Source of the DNA: Siphonodentalium dalli
Taxonomy: Eukaryota > Mollusca > Scaphopoda > Gadilida > Siphonodentaliidae
NCBI GenBank assembly: GCA_032622095.1
Contig: CP136064.1
Span: forward strand, 46,761,573-46,825,572
Direction of reading: 5' to 3'
DNA: 64,000 nucleotides
The position numbers were made by a program, and so were the translations under genes. Position 1 is the first letter of the stretch. Each line of letters starts with the position of its first letter. Under the pieces are notes generated by a model that made no database searches, was not told where the DNA came from, and saw only the letters and a list, made by a program, of their open reading frames with translations. Below are positions 9,760 through 22,717 of the stretch, piece after piece.

Positions 9760-11093
9760 TTTGAGATTTTTAATAGAAATTTGAGAGGGAGTTTGACTAA
9801 AATTCTATACTAGGACCTGGAATGGCTGGATAAGATGATGTATGTTTTTGGTTTGAATCTGCTTTAGGTTAGAAGCAACCAAATGTTTTCCATAGGCGAC
9901 AATGCTAACATATATTGATACTGTTTAAAAATAACACATACAAATTACCTTATTTTGCAAAAATCAAACCTACTGATCCTTAACACAAATTATGACACAA
10001 TGTCTTTGGTCGGAACTACCCCTTTTTTATTTAAGTCAGCGCTTTTGAAACTACCGTCAGATTCGCAGAAAATTTCCCATACCAAAATAGTACAGGTATC
10101 ATAAATGTTAAAATGCGTTACAGACACCCTTAATGGACAGATTCATGAATCTTCTTTAAATGAATCAATAGACTATAAAGCATAGTTTATTGCACCACAA
10201 ATATCTTGCTCATAGTTTAACCCAATCACCAGCCAGAATGTTTTTTATGCTGAATTGAGATATCGTGTAAATTCAACAAGGGGCATAATCCACCCTATTT
10301 AGTTTCTTCTAACCTGCATATTTGATCGTAAATTGTTGTTTTTGGGACACTGTTACCTTTTCGATTGTGGAAAATTGTTAAGATGGTCTGATTTCGGTTT
10401 CTGTGATAACCGGACTAGTTTAAATTCTGCGAAAATCGACTTAATCATTGACAATTTCCACTAAGAGATTCATGCCAATCATGGCATGATCCATTCCATG
10501 GTCTGACTTCGTTCAGTGCTGTGTTGTGAATTAGTATCAAAACACTGTCACATATACTGACACCCGAGGATACGGGTACAATTAACACGAGCTTCGATGT
10601 CAACCAATAGTGACAATAATAACAACAACAGCTCAACGAGCAGCTATTGCGATTAGAATGTTGAAAATGCAGTTGACAGTGTTCAGAATCTGATTGTTTC
10701 AAAGCACATGCATCATTGTATGTACATTTACAAGAGAGGATATACATGTACTTTATGCACCAGTGTAATTCAACAAAACCGTAAACAATGAACTGACGCC
10801 GCGCACAGACCAATTCATCCCGTGTTCATCAATTTTCATTGAAACGTGTGGATATGAGACATTGCCATTATTCGCCATGTTATTGTCAAGTTACCGGTAT
10901 TACGACAATTTACCGGGAGTACACTATTGGTTGGATGTTCTTATCAAACCATCTTTGGCTGACTCACTGATATTCATGGAAAATGTGCGACTACAGGAGA
11001 ACATTGTCGCCAAGTCATTGTGCACAGTTATTATGGGATCTGCTGTTGCCTTGAAGGTTCCAACCCCAACTAGCTGATATTGATACCGGTATA
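9760..11093. other. No recognisable gene
   Basis: AT-rich DNA of 1.3 kb. I looked for a right-hand inverted repeat of the Mutator-like element here and saw none that matches 2471-3247. Short open frames show no family motifs. Confidence 0.4.
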
Positions 11094-11100
11094 TACAATA

Positions 11101-11582
11101 CCAGTCAAAAGAAGTGGTATATTAAGCGCGCTATTTTCGCGCTCAATATCGCAATAATATTGCAAGTGGAAACGCTTATAAGCATGTCGCATGTGATATT
11201 ATTGCAATATTTTGCACTTAATATCTCAATATTTTGCTCTTAATATTGCGCTCAAAACTGTGACATTTAAATCAAATTATTGCTTCATCTATATTGTTTA
11301 TTGTATAAATAGAGACAATGTTTTAGATATGTATATAATTATAGTTGTAAATGCTATATGTACACTATATGCACAGTATTTATTTAATATTATATAAATA
11401 TGACACTATCGGGTCTGTATGAAATTTAGCGCGCTTAGTATCGCAAATATTTTGCGTTCAATATTGCAATAATAAGCGGGACAGATTTTTTATATTGTGC
11501 TATAATCACACGTTTTTTCTAAATTAAGCGCGCTCAATATCACAATAAAGGAACGCCTAAAAATACCACTTTATCTGACTGG
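11101..11582. mobile_element. 482 bp non-autonomous DNA transposon
   Basis: The left end reads CCAGTCAAAAGAAGTGGTAT. The right end, on the other strand, reads CCAGTCAGATAAAGTGGTAT. The flanks are TACAATA (11094-11100) and TACAGTA (11583-11589), a likely 7 bp target duplication with one mismatch. The interior repeats GCGCGC, CAATAT and TTGC words many times (AAGCGCGCT, CTCAATATCGCAATA), which may be subterminal binding sites. No coding capacity. Superfamily not assigned. Confidence 0.65.
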
Positions 11583-11589
11583 TACAGTA

Positions 11590-12275
11590 TTGTTATGATG
11601 TACGGATTCACCTGTTAAAACAAAAACTGTGTTTACAAGTGACTGGACAATTTCACGCCTTATATGTTACCAAAAAGTATGCCATTAAGATATTTTACTT
11701 TTACATGTACATAAATTTGAGTTTTAACTGTGAAACATGTAGCTTTGTTCTTGTTATGGCTTAAAAGGGCATGCCGATTCATGTTTTAGAATGGTCTAAA
11801 TTAGTATTACTCATAACTGAATAGTGATGGGTTGGCTTATCAGCTATTACTAGTATAGTTTTTTATTTACAGCCATATTTATACAGTAGTTAGTGAAAGG
11901 CGAACACATTACGCGTGCGCAGCCTTTTCCAGATTAAATTCTATGAGGCAGATAACAAGCTTGATCCTCTGCAGACTGCAAACTTTCATAAGTAGCGTCT
12001 ATCACTTTATGCATTGAGGATTTACATTTCATCTAAACTATGATCATAACATAAGAACTAAGATGTATTTTTCAGTTACGAATAACACTAGTTTCGACCA
12101 TTCAAAAACATATGAATCGTAATGCCAACCGGGAAATCTTATTGTCACCATGGGAACCTGGCTAATGCTATGGTAAATTAGCAAATGAAAAGCAAAACAT
12201 TGGTGTTGACCCATGAAAAATACCATTGGTCTGACCTTTATTAGTTACGGTCTTGATATTAATTAAAGGGTGCTG
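11590..12275. other. No recognisable gene
   Basis: AT-rich DNA with no recognised coding, RNA or repeat signal. Confidence 0.35.
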
Positions 12276-12540
12276 ATCCGTAAAAAATACAACGGTCTGA
12301 CAGTTACTGGTTACGGTCTGCCAGTTACTTTAACGGTTTTATACCGTGGAACATGCTACGACCTGACCGTATGTTTACGGTCAAATGTTGGCAGCGCTGT
12401 TGCGCGGTCTCAGACCGTTAAAGCGACGCATTATACCGTGGAACATGCTACGGTCTGACCGTATGTTTAACGGTCAAAAGTTGGCAGCGATGTTGCGCGG
12501 TCTCAGACCGTTGAAACGACGGTATTTTTTATAACAGTGT
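12276..12540. mobile_element. Small inverted-repeat element with a 92 bp internal duplication
   Basis: TAAAAAATAC followed by AACGGTCTGA at the left (12281) is matched on the other strand at the right by TAAAAAATACCGTCG and CAACGGTCTGA. Inside, a 92 bp segment is duplicated in tandem (12339 and 12431), sharing TTATACCGTGGAACATGCTA, TGACCGTATGTTT and GCGCGGTCTCAGACCGTT. The motif ACGGTC recurs in both orientations, giving several small hairpins. No target duplication could be fixed. Confidence 0.55.
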
Positions 12541-13848
12541 AGCTATCAGGCTTCTTTCTTTTTTAATTTTGTCGTAATGTGGTACCGTTTGACAGTTCTA
12601 TACTATTGAGCAATTTCATGAAAATAGATGCTATTGAAGTGTGAAATCGATATTCTTCATCATATATTTTCTAAATTGGTATTCAGTATTCAACACCTCA
12701 TGTTTAATGACATTCAGTATACTCATCCCCGTGTTACCTGGTGTGAGTTAACACCTCCTCAACCGCACGTGTACAACTACACATGCACACATTGCTTGGA
12801 ATTCACAGAATAATACTATCTATATATAATGCTTCACGCTTTATTTTTGTTCAAAATTAACTATTCTTATTATCTCATATCTTGCTCAGCTAATTTTCAA
12901 CCCAGCCAATATAAATGGCTCAGATGCATGGCTGATAACGACATTGTTATATGTTTACAACGCACCTAAATTAAATGGTTCATGACCGTTAAAAGCATGG
13001 TTTTGCCACATTAATGGCGCAACTGACCAACATGATGCTAACTATCAAGACTCCAAATCCATGTCATCCAAGAAACGATTCGAAAAGGACTTCATTCCAC
13101 AAATAGGAACATTCATCACCACAATAGATCCATTTATAATACCACCCCCCCCCCCCCCACATGGATCACCATTTGTCTCTGCCAGGCCTTCGCTTGTAAA
13201 TTTAATCAAACTATTTAATCATTTGTGTAAGCTAATGGGTCGTACTTCGGGCATTAATCAAATGATGTGTAATTTAAACTCAAAATACTATATGGTATAT
13301 ACTAACTCTATATGAGCAACATTTATTGACGGCGCCAAGTCAAACTGGATAAGAGTGGTCACTGGTTACATACCTCCTGTGATAGATACTGAATTGTTCA
13401 AAAATAATTTGAAACTGTTACAGCACACGTGAATAGCATTCAGAGTTCAGACACCAATAATCGTCATTGACGATGCACAGTTCAGGATTTGCGATTCTAC
13501 AGTGTACTTCGATTTATGAATATACAGAATAACTAATTCAAATACAGATATCTTCCTGTACCATGCATGGCATGCATGCAGTATACGGCAATATACACAT
13601 ACATATTATGAGTATAGTACATGGCAGTCGTTCATATCCCAGCAAAATATAGACCTCTATACGAAAAAATTCATTATAAACTGCCCGACGCAGTCTATAA
13701 TATAAGGCATAATTCCCACAGTTGGCAAAATTGCATGGCATATCAGGGCAAATCGTCATTATAGATCAATATCTATTGCACACTGTTGAATGATAAATTT
13801 CTGAATTATAGGGTATGTGCCTTGAATGTTTTATCGTTTATTAGAGAG
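12541..13848. other. No recognisable gene; poly-C run at about 13143-13158
   Basis: AT-rich, with a C homopolymer in a short open frame at 13061-13315. That frame has no family features, and its proline run is only the poly-C tract. Nothing else assigned. Confidence 0.35.
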
Positions 13849-13980
13849 ATGCAATGACACGATTGATTGCACGATTGAGTCTTGAGAGATATCTCAGGGC
13901 TGCTTTCGGTCAAATTTGTCTTATCCCTTTCCTAACGAGGGCTGCGCTGGAGTAGTATTACTGATCATGTGTCATTGCAT
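13849..13980. mobile_element. Short MITE-like inverted-repeat element
   Basis: ATGCAATGACAC at 13849 is matched by GTGTCATTGCAT ending at 13980, a perfect 12 bp inverted pair 132 bp apart. No clear target duplication. Confidence 0.4.
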
Positions 13981-14004
13981 TATATTATAGGGAGCATAGC
14001 ATAT

Positions 14005-14490
14005 ATGTGACCCGCATATATAAGAGAATGCATTGGCCTAACAATTTTTTATCATTTTTTTAAAAATAAATGTTTCTTACAATTTTTAGGACATAAAATA
14101 AAAAACATCCATTACCCTGCAGGGAGCCCCACACATATATAGAAGCATATAGAAGAGTGTCGTCTGCTCATGTTTGTCTGGGGCTCTGTATGGGTGAAAT
14201 TATAAAATTGTTAAAGAATACAAGAAAAAATTATTAAAATTGTTAGGCCAATGCATTCTCTTATATATGCGAGGCGACCTATGGTCGACTCGCATATATA
14301 ATATAATGCATTGGCACAGGGTAAAAAAATCCCAACTTACGACTGGATTTGATATGGCGGGTCACATATAAGATAATGCACTGGCTTACAAGGTCAAGAT
14401 AAATATTGTTAGGCCAACGTATTCTCTTATATATGAGAGGCTCCCTTTGGGAAACTCGCATATATAAGAGAATGCATTGGCACAGGGTAT
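14005..14490. repeat. Cluster of foldback repeats (CCAATGCATTCTCTTATATA family)
   Basis: The word GCCAATGCATTCTCTTATAT and its complement recur as near-perfect palindromes at about 14243-14320 and 14411-14487, with a half copy at 14005-14045. Each palindrome has a short loop such as GCGACCTATGGTCGAC. The stretch from the half copy to the first palindrome is also an inverted pair (both ends read GCATTGGCCTAACAATTTT). The same family lies at 42164-42424, inside the 32.8 kb block. Confidence 0.75.
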
Positions 14491-14618
14491 TCACAAAATT
14501 TCAAGAAGCTCCAGAGATGGAAGGGTTATAGAACAACTTATGGAATTACAGAGATCTCAGTGTGCATTTGGTAGTTGTTGAGCAAGTGCGTACTATAAAT
14601 CGTTCATCGTTCATTTCC

Positions 14619-15715
14619 GGTGTGACTAAACACAGCCAGGACCAGCCCGGACCGGCCCGGACCAGCCCGGACCAGCCCGGACCCCTCATATGGACTATAC
14701 GAGTGATTTTAAGGCCAATATAAGTGCAGGGGTGTCATGGAAACCCAATCAGGGTCGCTATTAACCCTCAAAATGCCAGCATCGGCTAACAGCCCGGACC
14801 GCCCCTGCTGCGTCCAGGTGTGATTTTAGTATTCAAATCTGTGCGAGGGTGTAAATGAAACCCAAATACGCACGGAGAGTGGTCAAGGTCAAACACAAGT
14901 GCCGCTTATTAACCCCTAAACTTCCCAGATTCAACCAGAATTACAAAATTGCGCCCCCAATAAACAAACTCACAGCCCGGACCCCCTTAATGCCATCGTA
15001 GTTATAATAACTCCTTACATATGTGTTGCGGAACTACCCTCGACTACACTCACGAAGAACCACGGGCGAGTTTCCCCACGAAAGTCTGGCGATTGACCCC
15101 CAAAATGCCGCCATCGCCGAATATGTTGACCGATAACGACGCTGACAACCCGACCGCCCCTGTGGCGTCTAGGTGTGATTTTAGAGTCCTAATATGTACA
15201 CGGGTGTCATGGAAACTCACATACACATGGACGATGGTCAAGGCAAAACAGAAGTGCCGATATTAACCCATAAACTTGCCAGATTCATTCAGAATTACCA
15301 AATTGTGCCCCCAACTCACAGCCCGGACCGCTTAATGTCCTGGTACTTCTAATAAATCCTTACATATGTGTCGCAGAAGTACATTTGACTACACTCACGA
15401 AGAAATAAGGGCGAGTCGCCCACGAAAGCCTGGCAATTAACCCCCAAAATCCCGCCATCGCCGAATATGTTTACCGATAACGAAGCTAACAGCCCGGACC
15501 GCCCCTACTGCATCTAGGGGTGAGTTTAGTGTACTTAACTGTTCACGGGTGTCGTGGGAACTCACATACACACGGACGATGGTCACGGCCAAAGAGAAGT
15601 GACGATATTAACCTCTAAACTTGCCAGATTTATTCAGAATTACAAAATTGTGCCCCCAATAAAAGAAACGAGGGCGAGTCTCCGGCCAAAACATCGAAAG
15701 ATTACCAACATAGAA
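14619..15715 (-). repeat. Left satellite arm, about two diverged ~522 bp units
   Basis: The same satellite as the right arm but in reverse complement and clearly more diverged. It opens with four close copies of a CAGCCCGGACC word. Matches to the right-arm unit include GGTGTGATTTTAGTATTCAA, TTAACCCCTAAACTTCCCAG and CACATATGTAAGG on the other strand. Units are shortened by deletions. The last recognisable satellite word (ACGAGGGCGAGTCTCC) is at about 15667. Confidence 0.8.
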
Positions 15716-15867
15716 ATGCGATGTGTTTGTTCGTTATAACATTTATTGATATAATTAACATAATTAATATTTTAACATAGAAATAAGCAATAGAGAATAC
15801 AAAAGCGAAATAATTAACGATCAGTAATTACAATAATCACATTACAAACAATTGACAGTTAGAATTT
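15716..15867. other. AT-rich spacer between the inverted satellite arms
   Basis: About 150 bp of AT-rich unique sequence with no coding potential. It separates the minus-oriented left arm from the plus-oriented right arm and corresponds to the loop of the foldback structure. Confidence 0.7.
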
Positions 15868-18800
15868 CTGAGAAGTTTAGGGGTTAATAAGCGGCACTTC
15901 CGTTTGAACTTGACCACTCTCCGCGCGTATACTAAAATCACACCTGGACGCAACAGGGGCGGTCCGGGCTGTTATCTTCATTTCGCGGCGAACATTTTCG
16001 CCGATGTCGGCAATTTGAGGGTTAATAGCGACCCTGAGTGGGTTTCCATGACACCCCTGCACTTATATTGGACTTAAAATCACTCATATAGTCCATATGG
16101 GGGTCCGGCCTGGACCGGGATAGTCCGGGCTGGTCCGGGCTGTCAGCGTCGTTATGGGTAAACATAATCGGCGATGGCGGCATTTTGGGGGTTAATTGCC
16201 AGGCATTCGTGGGCGACTCGCCCTTGTATCTTCGTGAGTGTAGTCGAGGGTAGTTCCACAACACATATGTAAGGGGTTATTATAAGTACGAGGACATTAA
16301 GGGGGTCCGGGCTGTGAGTTTGTTTATTGGGGGCGCAATTTTGTAATTCTGGCTGAATCTGGGGAGTTTAGGGGTTAATAAGCGGCACTTCCGTTTGACC
16401 TTGACCACTCTCCGTGCGTATTTGGGTTTCATTAACACCCTCGCACAGATATGAATACTAAAATCACACCTGGACTCAGCAGGGGCGGTCCGGGCTGTTA
16501 GCTTCATTTCGCGGCGAACATTTTCGCCGATGCCGGCATTTTGAGGGTTAATAGCGACCCTGAGTGGGTTTCCATGACACCCCTGCACTTATATTGGCCT
16601 TAAAATCACTCATGTAGTCCATATGGGGGTCCGGGCTGGACCGGGATGGTCCGGGCGGTCAGCGTCGTTATGGGTAAACATAATCGGCGATGGCGGCATT
16701 TTGGGTGTTAATTGCCAGGCATTCGTGGGCGACTCGCCCTTGTATCTTCGTGAGTGTAGTCGAGGGTAGTTCCACAACACATATGTAAGGGGTTATTAGA
16801 AGTACGAGGACATTAAGGGGGTCCGGGCTGTGAGTTTGTTTATGGGGGCGCAATTTTGTAATTCTGGCTGAATCTGGGAAGTTTAGGGGTTAATAAGCGG
16901 CACTTCCGTTTGACCTTGACCACTCTCCGAGCGTATTTGGGTTTCATTAACACCATCGCACAGATATGAATACTAAAATCACACCTGGACGCAGCAGGGG
17001 CGATCCGGGCTGTCATCTTCAATTCGCGGCGACATTTTCGTCGATGCCGGCAATTTGAGGGTTAATAGCGACCCTGAGTGGGTTTCCATGACACCCTGCA
17101 CTTATATTGGTCTTAAAATCACTCATATAGTCCATATGGGGGGTCCGGGCTGGACCGGGATGGTCCGGGCTGGTCCGGGCTGTCAGCGTCGTTATGGGTA
17201 AACATAATCGGCGATGGCGCATTTTGGGGGTTAATTGCCAGGCATTCGTGGGCGACTCGCCCTTGTATCTTCGTGAGTGTAGTCGAGGGTAGTTCCACAA
17301 CACATATGTAAGGGGTTATTAGAAGTACGAGGACATTAAGGGGGTCCGGGCTGTGAGTTTGTTTATTGGGGGCGCAATTTTGTAATTCTGGCTGAATCTG
17401 GGAAGTTTAGGGGTTAATAAGCGGCACTTCCGTTTGACCTTGACCACTCTCCGAGCGTATTTGGGTTTCATTAACACCCTCGCACAGATATGAATACTAA
17501 AATCACACCTGGACGCAGCAGGGGCGGTCCGGGCTGTTAGCTTCATTTGGCGGCGAACATTTTCGCCGATGCCGGCAATTAGAGGGTTAATAGCGACCCT
17601 GAGTGGGTTTCCATGACACCCTGCACTTATATTGGCCTTAAAATCACTCATATAGTCCATATGGGGGGTCCGGGCTGGACCGGGATGGTCCGGGCTGGTC
17701 CGGTCTGTCAGCGTCGTTATGGGTAAACATAATCGGCGATGGCGGCATTTTGGGGGTTAATTGCCAGGCATTCGTGGGCGACTCGCCCTTGTATCTTCGT
17801 GAGTGTAGTCGAGGGTAGTTCCACAACACATATGTAAGGGGTTATTAGAAGTACGAGGACATTAAGGGGGTCCGGGCTGTGAGTTTGTTTATTGGGGGCG
17901 CAATTTTGTAATTCTGGCTGAATCTGGGAAGTTTAGGGGTTAATAAGCGGCACTTCCGTTTGACCTTGACCACTCTCCGTGCGTATTTGGGTTTCATTAA
18001 CACCCTCGCACAGATATGAATACTAAAATCACACCTGGACGCAGCAGGGGCGGTCCGGGCTGTTAGCTTCATTTCGCGGCGAACATTTTCGCCGATGCCG
18101 GCATTTTGAGGGTTAATAGCGACCCTGAGTGGGTTTCCATGACACCCCTGCACTTTTATTGGCCTTAAAATCACTCATATAGTTCATATGGGGGTCCGGG
18201 CTGGACCGGGATGGTCCGGGCTTTCAGCGTCGTTATGGGTAAACATAATCGGCGATGGCGGCATTTTGGGTGTTAATTGCCAGGCATTCGAGGGCGACTC
18301 GCCCTTGTATCTTCGTGAGTGTAGTCGAGGGTAGTTCCACAACACATATGTAAGGGGTTATTAGAAGTACAAGAACATTAAGGGGGTCCGGGCTGTGACT
18401 TTGTTTATGGGGGCGCAATTTTGTAATTCTGGCTGAATCTGGGAAGTTTAGGGGTTAATAAGCGGCACTTCCGTTTGACCTTGACCACTCTCCGTACGTA
18501 TTTGGGTTTCATTAACACCATCGCTCAGATATGAATACTAAAATCACACCTGGACGCAGCAGGGGCGGTCCGGGCTGTTATCTTCAATTCGCGGCGAACA
18601 TTTTCGTCGATGCCGGCAATTTGAGGGTTAATAGCGACCCTGAGTGGGTTTCCATGACACCCTGCACTTATATTGGCCTTAAAATCACTCATATAGTCCA
18701 TATGGGGGGTTCGGACTGGACCGGGATGGTCCGGGATGGTCCGGGCTGTCAGCGTCGTTATGGGTAAACATAATCAGCGATGGCGGCATTTTGGGGGTTA

Positions 18801-20193
18801 ATTGCCTGGCATTCGTGGGCGACTCGCCCTTGTATCTTCGTGAGTGTAGTCGAGGGTAGTTCCACAACACATATGTAAGGGGTTATTAGAAGTACGAGGA
18901 CATTAAGGGGGTCCGGGCTGTGAGTTTGTTTATTGGGGGCGCAATTTTGTAATTCTGGCTGAATCTGGGAAGTTTAGGGGTTAATAAGCGGCACTTACGT
19001 TTGACCTTGACCACTCTCCGTGCGTATTTGGGTTTCATTAACACCCTCGCACAGATATGAATACTAAAATCACACCTGGACGCAGCAGGGGCGGTCCGGG
19101 CTGTTAGCTTCATTTCGCGGCGAATATTTTCGTCGATGCCGGCATTTTGAGGGTTAATAGCGACGCTGAGTGGGTTTCAATGACACCCATGCACTTATAT
19201 TGGCCGTAAAATCACTCATATAGTCCATATGGGGATCCGGGCTGGACCGGGATGGTCCGGACTGTCAGCGTCGTTATGGGTAAACATAATCGGCGAAGGC
19301 GGCATTTTGGGTGTTAATTGCCAGGCATTCGTGGGCGACTCGCCCTTGTATCTTCGTGAGTGTAGTCGAGGGTAGTTCCACAACACATATGTAAGGGGTT
19401 ATTAGAAGTACGAGGACATTAAAGGGGTCCGGGGTGTGAGTTTGTTTATTGTTTATTGGGGGCGCAATTTTGTAATTCTGGCTGAATCTGGGAAGTTTAG
19501 GGGTTAATAAGCGGCACTTCCGTTTGACATTGACCACTCTCCGTGCGTATTTGGGTTTCATTAACACCATCGCACAGATATGAATACTAAAATCACACCT
19601 GGACGCAGCAGGGGCGATCCGGGCTGTTATCTTCAATTCGCGGCGAACATTTTCGTCGATGCCGGCATTTTGAGGGTTAATAGCGACCCTGATTGGGTTT
19701 CCATGACACCCCTGCACTTATGTTGGCCTTAAAATCACTCATATAGTCCATATGGGGGGGTCCGGGCTGGACCGGGATGGTCCGGGATGGTCCGGGCTGT
19801 CAGCGTCGTTATGGGTAAACATAATCGGCGATGGCGGCATTTTGGGGGTTAATTGCCTGGCATTCGTGGACGACTCGCCCTTGTATCTTCGTGAGTGTAG
19901 TCGAGGGTAGTTCCACAACGCATATGTAAGGGGTTATTAGAAGTACGAGGACATTGAGGGGGTCCGGGCTGTGAGTTTGTTTATTGGGGGCGCAATTTTG
20001 TAATTTTGGCTGAATCTGGGAAGTTTAGGGGTTAATAAGCGGCACTTTCGTTTGACCTTGACCATTCTCCGTGCGTATTTGGGTTTCATTAACACCCTCG
20101 CACAGATATGAATACTAAAATCACACCTGGACGCAGCAGGGGCGGTCAGGGCTGTTAGCTTCATTTCGCGGCGAACGTTTTCGCCGATGCCGG
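15868..20193 (+). repeat. Right satellite arm, part 1: eight ~522 bp units
   Basis: The marker CACTCATATAGTCCATATGG or its variants recurs at about 16083, 16610, 17126, 17648, 18174, 18688, 19213 and 19739, a mean step near 523 bp. Each unit holds three modules of about 170-185 bp. All three start GGTCCGGGCTGT followed by CAG, GAG or TAG, and all have GGGTTAAT in the middle. Between the third and first module are one to three copies of a 10 bp word (GGTCCGGGCT, GGACCGGGAT). Minus-strand open frames of about 61 and 102-113 codons recur in phase with the units; I treat them as by-products. The arm ends abruptly at CCGG (20190-20193), where the 32.8 kb block begins. Confidence 0.9.
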
Positions 20194-20263
20194 TGTTCTG
20201 CTTAATAAGTACGTTGCCAGATAAGTCAGTATCTAAAAATAGAACGGCTTAAGTATAGGCCCC
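20194..20263 (+). repeat. Left terminal inverted repeat of the 32.8 kb block
   Basis: About 40 bp of strong match to the right end (TGTTCTGCTTAATAAGT and TGCCAGATAAGTCA), then weaker similarity to about 20263 (GTATAGGCCCCG). The partner is 52947-53016. Confidence 0.8.
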
Positions 20264-20766
20264 GGTGCGCACATGTGCTATGGACGAGCTCTGATTGGCT
20301 CTGCACATAAAGGTAAAGGTCGTACTTCGTGTCGGGATAATACATTTTGCCAAATTTTTATTTTGCTGTCACTCAAGATTCTGTGTTCTTTGAGAATCAG
20401 GTGTCTTGCGGATACCAAAGGTCCAAACTCTAATTGACGCGGGCAAATTTCACTGACTTTCATTTCAACCTGAATAGAAGATAGATCTAAGAAGATTTAC
20501 AAGACTTTCGTCCTCTTATAACTAGTTGAAACTTTCCTATGAAACAATAAGGACAAACAGTATAAAAACTCATTCTTTGTCAAAACAATCATTGAATGGA
20601 ACCACCTGGAGGCTGGAGGACACGGCCAACGCATATGATTTAACATCAACAACAACATTAACAGCGTAAGTCGTCCAACGGTGAACCTACAGCCAAATCA
20701 AGGCTCCTACACCCGCCCGACCAACATACAGATGCAGATCGAACTTGAAACAAGATAATCACAAAG
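20264..20766 (+). promoter_or_regulatory. Possible promoter and untranslated exon near the left end of the block
   Basis: An ATTGGCT (CCAAT-box complement) lies at about 20293. A consensus-like splice donor (AAA followed by GTGAGTATT) lies at about 20764, and a second possible donor (AGCGTAAGT) at about 20665. Less AT-rich than its surroundings. No downstream exon could be linked, so this is only a candidate transcription start for a passenger or transposase gene. Confidence 0.2.
20552..20611 (+). pseudogene. Very short LINE reverse-transcriptase C-terminal fragment
   Basis: Twenty codons read DKQYKNSFFVKTIIEWNHLE, close to the D.Y..SFF..TI..WN.L motif that follows the reverse transcriptase in mollusc LINEs. 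Nothing upstream or downstream extends it convincingly. It is a fragment at best, and the short match could be chance. Confidence 0.4.
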
Positions 20767-22426
20767 TGAGTATTTACTGTATTATATATTATAAATTAAT
20801 ATAAGTGTTTTCCACGTAAAAACATTCAATTAATTCTATTCAATATAATTCATTGTCATTGAGTGATTGACGCGAAATTAGGTTACTTAGTACAACTGAC
20901 CTCCTCGATACAATCATTATGATTAAACGCTGAAATGCATAAAACTAAAAGGCCATGTGCATGCGTTGAAATTATTCAGATTCAGGGGTCATTGATATTG
21001 TTGCCACATTTTGGTGTGTTGGCTGGTTGGAAACGGGCCAGCTCGTCCCACTCCCAGATCTACTCGTGGCCATATACTATAGCGACGAGGTCGCCGAGTC
21101 ACTATGTGGCCATGGAAACGACGATTAGCTTTCTTGAGTAAATTCTCCCAGCCTGCAAAGGTATCTGTGTCAACGGCGTCACGGGTGCATTGTATCGCAA
21201 CTACCGTACCGTAACGGTGCATATATTTATTATCGCCAATTCGTTATCGCTAATTTTATCAGGGAATTTCATAGGAAATGGTAGATAAAGAGTGATACCA
21301 TGCAATATTTCTCCTAGGCAAAAACAGCATTCTCTTTAATAGGCTTTTTTTTTAATTGTCCAAAACAAGCTCGAATTGTTCAATTATGTTACTGAATGTG
21401 TTAGATCTTGTTACTGTTAGAAATCAATTGTCATCTAAATAATTTGATCATTACTGATATTTAAAAACTTCAACTATATGTAACCATATTTGTTTTTATT
21501 TCAAAATACTTTCTGAGTATTAATTATATAATAATATAAGCCAACACACAACAACAACATAATGGTACTGTTTTGAAAGTTCATGTTTCTTGCAATAGGA
21601 AATTTGTATGGGCCAATTCCTTTGAATTCTGGGCATATAATATTGATATTGGTAATTACGTGGAGTGGACCCTTCTGTATCTGTTCATGACTCGTATTGA
21701 CTGACTTAGGTTTTCTCCGCACGGACTCCAATTCTGTAACACATGTGTTGGGAATATGTGTTTTGGGTACCCAGTACTAGTACATTACCAGTCGATTTGC
21801 AAAATCCTACCTGTCAAAAAGTTTGTTGTGAGCAAACCCGCCCTGTCGCCCAGCTTGAAATCACAGCTATTATCTACGGGTCAGGCAAATAATTCACAAA
21901 AAAAAAAATGCTGAAATGAGTTTTATGGCTTTTCATTTCATAATGAGGGATGTGAATACCATCCAGAGAAGAAGAATCATTCCAACCGGATGAAAATTAT
22001 TAATTGGCTTCTTTATCTATAAATTTGTATAAAACATTACTTTTACTGATAGGCGAGTCTGATCAAAGAGAAACTATTTCACAACATACCTATATTTTAA
22101 CATTGTTGATATACATTTATATATAGAGGATCTACATCGGCTCCTATAAGACATGCAATAATGTTTCACGTAACTGCCCTCATAAAGAAATAGTCCAAGA
22201 TAAATAAAGACTCTTTGTCGTATTTAATGGCGTATATTTAATGACATAATTTTTCAAACTTCTTCATTCATTTATAGCTTGTGGGAAAAATATTGGAAGC
22301 CAAAGTATTTTGAGACGTAGTGTACGGAATGTAAACAGACGACAGACCGATTTCAAGAGTGACCTGGCACTATTTCCAATTATTAAACGAACGTTTAATA
22401 TCACAATTTATAGAATGGGTTTATTG
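20767..22426. other. No recognisable gene
   Basis: AT-rich DNA of 1.7 kb. Short open frames at 20935-21141 (plus) and 20989-21222 (minus) overlap each other and show no family motifs. No structured repeats seen. Confidence 0.35.
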
Positions 22427-22636
22427 AATGGAATAAGGGTAGGACCATGTAATAAATATATTTTATAAAAAAAATTCGTACATTTTTGTTTACTGTTACA
22501 TGTATTTGACAAAACTTGCTGCATAAAAAATTCTGAGCAATCCTTCTGTTTGGTTTCAGACCAAGTCAATATGATACAAGTCGCTACAATCCAGTTTGGG
22601 AACACGAACGAACATACTGACATCCAGGGGATACAG
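22427..22636 (+). repeat. Direct repeat, copy 1 of 2
   Basis: About 210 bp matched closely at 23478-23696. Shared words include TACTGTTACATGTAT, TTCTTCTGTTTGGTTTCAGA (copy 2; one change in copy 1) and ACGAACATACTGACAT. The two copies flank an hAT-type element plus about 80 bp of further sequence. Confidence 0.8.
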
Positions 22637-22717
22637 TCTCAGGCAACCTATTGAAAGCATGAGGGACATTTTCAAGTGATGGGTGAGTATTTGTAGAGGC
22701 AGCTAGATATTTATCTC

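Noticed and set aside
2471-10440. Terminal inverted repeats of the Mutator-like element
   Set aside because: I compared the flanks of the transposase/HNH pair by eye and found no convincing inverted pair, so no element borders are claimed.
10445-10813. 122-codon minus-strand frame with many serines and cysteines
   Set aside because: No family features, no neighbouring exon signals; likely chance.
13061-13315. 84-codon frame with a proline run
   Set aside because: The prolines come from a poly-C tract; no other coding evidence.
14619-20193. CRISPR-like or rDNA-like interpretation of the arrays
   Set aside because: Units are contiguous without unique spacers, and nothing resembles rRNA genes; this is a eukaryotic satellite.
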